7,717 nucleotides of DNA from an uncultured Treponema sp. (lineage in GTDB: Bacteria > Spirochaetota > Spirochaetia > Treponematales > Treponemataceae), in NCBI RefSeq assembly GCF_938029485.1, contig NZ_CALHGC010000135.1, positions 1-7,717 of the forward strand, in the 5' to 3' direction. The notes under the pieces are model-generated. The model ran no database searches, had not been told where the DNA came from, and worked only from the letters and a program-made list of their open reading frames with translations. The position numbers and the translations under genes were made by a program. Shown here piece after piece: positions 6,433 to 7,717 of this stretch (position 1 is its first letter; the number at the start of each line of letters is the position of its first letter).

Positions 6433-7242
6433 ATGGAAAACGGCACAAGTTTTGAAGAGTATTTGAAGAAAAGCAATCTTTCTCAGAATACTCTTACATC
6501 CTATGTATGGACAGTTAAATACTACACAGAACATTATGATTCTGTGAGCAAAGAAAACCTGCTCGCATACAAAGGCTATCTGATTGAGTTCTTTAAACCG
6601 AAGACGGTGAATTTAAGGATTCAGGGAATTAACAAGTATTTACAGTTTATTCACAAAGAGCAGCTGCAGTTAAAGTTTGTAAAAGTCCAGCAGAAAAACT
6701 TTCTTGAAAATGTTATCAGTAATGCGGACTACCAGTTTTTAAAATCGAGTCTTAAAAAAGACGGAAATCGTGAATGGTATTTTGTTGTATGGTTCCTCGC
6801 AGCTACAGGAGCTCGTGTCAGCGAACTTATTCAGATAAAAGTTGAGCATGTAAAATTAGGATATTTTGATCTATACTCAAAGGGAGGCAAGCTGAGGCGC
6901 CTTTATATTCCAAAAATTTTGAAAGAAGAAGCTTTACAATGGCTGGAATCCGTTGGACGCCAATCCGGCTATCTGTTTTTAAATCGCTTTGCAAAGCATA
7001 TTACCACTCGTGGTATTGCACAGCAGCTAAAGAGTTATGCTAGAAAATACGGAATAAATGAAAAAGTTGTCTATCCGCATTCATTCAGGCATCGTTATGC
7101 AAAGAATTTCCTTGAAAAGTTCAACGACATATCGCTGCTTGCCGACCTGATGGGGCATGAAAGCATCGAGACTACCCGCATTTATCTGCGCCGCACGGCC
7201 ACGGAACAGCAGGAAATCGTCGACAAGGTCGTCACATGGTAA
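6433..7242 (+). CDS. Tyrosine recombinase, probable hsdS invertase
   Basis: This is a site-specific recombinase that cuts and rejoins DNA through a covalent 3'-phosphotyrosine. It has 269 residues, a small XerC/D-like form with both usual domains. The N-terminal SAM-like DNA-binding part spans about 5-80 (FEEYLKKSNLSQNTLTSYVWTVKYY). The catalytic part spans about 95-269. All expected active-site residues are visible: R128 in TGARVSEL, a lysine in SKGGKLRRLYIP (K150 or K153), H216 and R219 in PHSFRHRYA, H242 in LMGHESIETT and nucleophile Y251 in RIYLRR. The gene is about 310 bp from the right 23-bp repeat, and no other recombinase is in the window, so inversion of the hsdS segment is its likely job, as for CreX at the pneumococcal locus. 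Sampled G+C rises from about 33% at the 5' end to about 62% at 7141-7200, unlike the neighbouring genes. It could instead serve other sites in the genome. Confidence 0.93.
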   Translation: MENGTSFEEYLKKSNLSQNTLTSYVWTVKYYTEHYDSVSKENLLAYKGYLIEFFKPKTVNLRIQGINKYLQFIHKEQLQLKFVKVQQKNFLENVISNADYQFLKSSLKKDGNREWYFVVWFLAATGARVSELIQIKVEHVKLGYFDLYSKGGKLRRLYIPKILKEEALQWLESVGRQSGYLFLNRFAKHITTRGIAQQLKSYARKYGINEKVVYPHSFRHRYAKNFLEKFNDISLLADLMGHESIETTRIYLRRTATEQQEIVDKVVTW

Positions 7243-7251
7243 ACAAAACAC

Positions 7252-7290
7252 TCCCTTGCCAAGTCACCGTTACGGTACTGCGACAAGGGA
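7252..7290. terminator. Hairpin between the convergent recombinase and small - strand ORF
   Basis: TCCCTTG (7252-7258) pairs with CAAGGGA (7284-7290), and inside them AGTCACCGT-T-ACGGTACT forms a second stem with one bulge. On the - strand the stem is followed by GTGTTTTGTTT, a modest T-rich tail that could end the small gene at 7343. On + no T run follows, so termination of the recombinase is less sure. Confidence 0.45.
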
Positions 7291-7342
7291 ACGACTGTCC
7301 AAGAACACCATCATTCCAAATTCCGGATGAGCCAAATATATG

Positions 7343-7678
7343 TCATCGTATCTCAAGTTCTTGTTTGATAGAATAGTCAAAAGCCTCATAATCGTATCTG
7401 AAGCTCTGAAGGTTGCCGTCGGCGTCATTCACCAGTTTGTGAGCTGCAACAATGACACGTGGGTCAAGAACTTTCAGTATGGCTATTATCTCATTTTCCT
7501 TCTTTTCCTTTACAATCTGTGCAAATCTTTCATTTACAGGCACGCTCATATAGGAGGCAGGAATATACATGGCTTTCAGCTCTTCCTCGTAACGTTTATC
7601 CAGCCTGATGCGGTTGTTTTCTGTATCAGTACACACTGCTTGGGATAAAAGAAAACTCCTTATATACCCGCCGGGCAT
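7343..7678 (-). CDS. Hypothetical protein or gene remnant
   Basis: I do not recognise this protein. The open frame gives up to 111 residues, soluble, mixed charge, rich in K, E and V/I, with KRYEEELKAMYIPASYMSVPV and ILKVLDPRVIVAAHKLVNDADG. There is no membrane segment or signal peptide and no known motif. The ATG at 7678 lies inside a strong hairpin, which makes it a poor start. GTG 7636 or ATG at codon 37 are in-frame alternatives without clear ribosome binding sites; AAGGAG at 7661-7656 is part of the hairpin. It may be the 3' remnant of a longer gene. It converges on the recombinase gene. The protein-like composition of the reading favours a real or formerly real gene over the overlapping + strand frame. 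Confidence 0.5.
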   Translation of the reverse strand: MPGGYIRSFLLSQAVCTDTENNRIRLDKRYEEELKAMYIPASYMSVPVNERFAQIVKEKKENEIIAILKVLDPRVIVAAHKLVNDADGNLQSFRYDYEAFDYSIKQELEIR

Positions 7679-7693
7679 ATAAGGAGTTTTTTT
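7652..7693. terminator. Strong Rho-independent terminator, probably bidirectional
   Basis: Arms AAAACTCCTTATAT (7652-7665) and ATATAAGGAGTTTT (7677-7690) pair perfectly over 14 bp, extended by CCC/GGG around a 3-nt loop. On + the stem runs into seven T (7687-7693). On - it is followed by TTTTCTTTT. On + no gene directly before it needs it, so it may end a leftward transcript entering from the right of the window. Confidence 0.8.
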
Positions 7694-7717
7694 ATGGTTC
7701 AGTCAATAGTTGCTATT

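Noticed and set aside
7340..7648. 102-residue + strand frame with hydrophobic stretches
   Set aside because: It is complementary to the - strand ORF, whose translation has a more protein-like composition. The hydrophobic segments are antisense effects, and no ribosome binding site is evident.

Overview
The window holds most of a type I restriction-modification (RM) locus that looks phase-variable by DNA inversion. The organism cannot be named from sequence alone. AT-rich coding sequence, TGA used as a stop, and gene content (EcoEI-like HsdR, HsdM, Fic, a duplicated-half HsdS and a small tyrosine recombinase) fit a host-associated Treponema or a gut anaerobe. Treponema is a guess from overall appearance, held with low to moderate confidence.

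Left part (1-3956): the C-terminal part of hsdR enters from the left edge. hsdM follows after 2 nt, and a fic gene overlaps the hsdM stop by 4 nt. All are on the + strand and packed like one operon. The Fic protein has a complete catalytic motif and a candidate N-terminal self-inhibitory motif.

Middle (3957-6131): the expressed hsdS carries two internally repeated conserved regions and two target-recognition domains (TRDs). A promoterless half-hsdS on the - strand converges on it, and the two share their last 30 bp. A 23-bp perfect repeat lies in the reading frame just before TRD2 of hsdS (5033-5055) and, inverted, at the start of the silent copy (6101-6123). Inverting the 1,091 bp bounded by these repeats would swap TRD2 in frame, giving a 549-residue HsdS in place of the present 522-residue one. 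TRD1 would not change. HsdS sets the DNA target of both methylation and restriction, so a flip should change the methylome of the cell.

Right part (6132-7717): a 301-nt non-coding stretch rich in nested inverted repeats leads into a complete tyrosine recombinase with the R-K-HxxR-H-Y catalytic set, the likely inverting enzyme. Beyond it lie a hairpin, a small unrecognised - strand ORF, and a strong bidirectional-looking terminator at the right edge.

The general scheme (type I RM with invertible hsdS and adjacent recombinase) is known from pneumococcal and mycoplasmal systems. Less ordinary here are the fic gene inside the operon, the shared palindromic 3' end of the two convergent hsdS pieces, and the structured leader of the recombinase gene.
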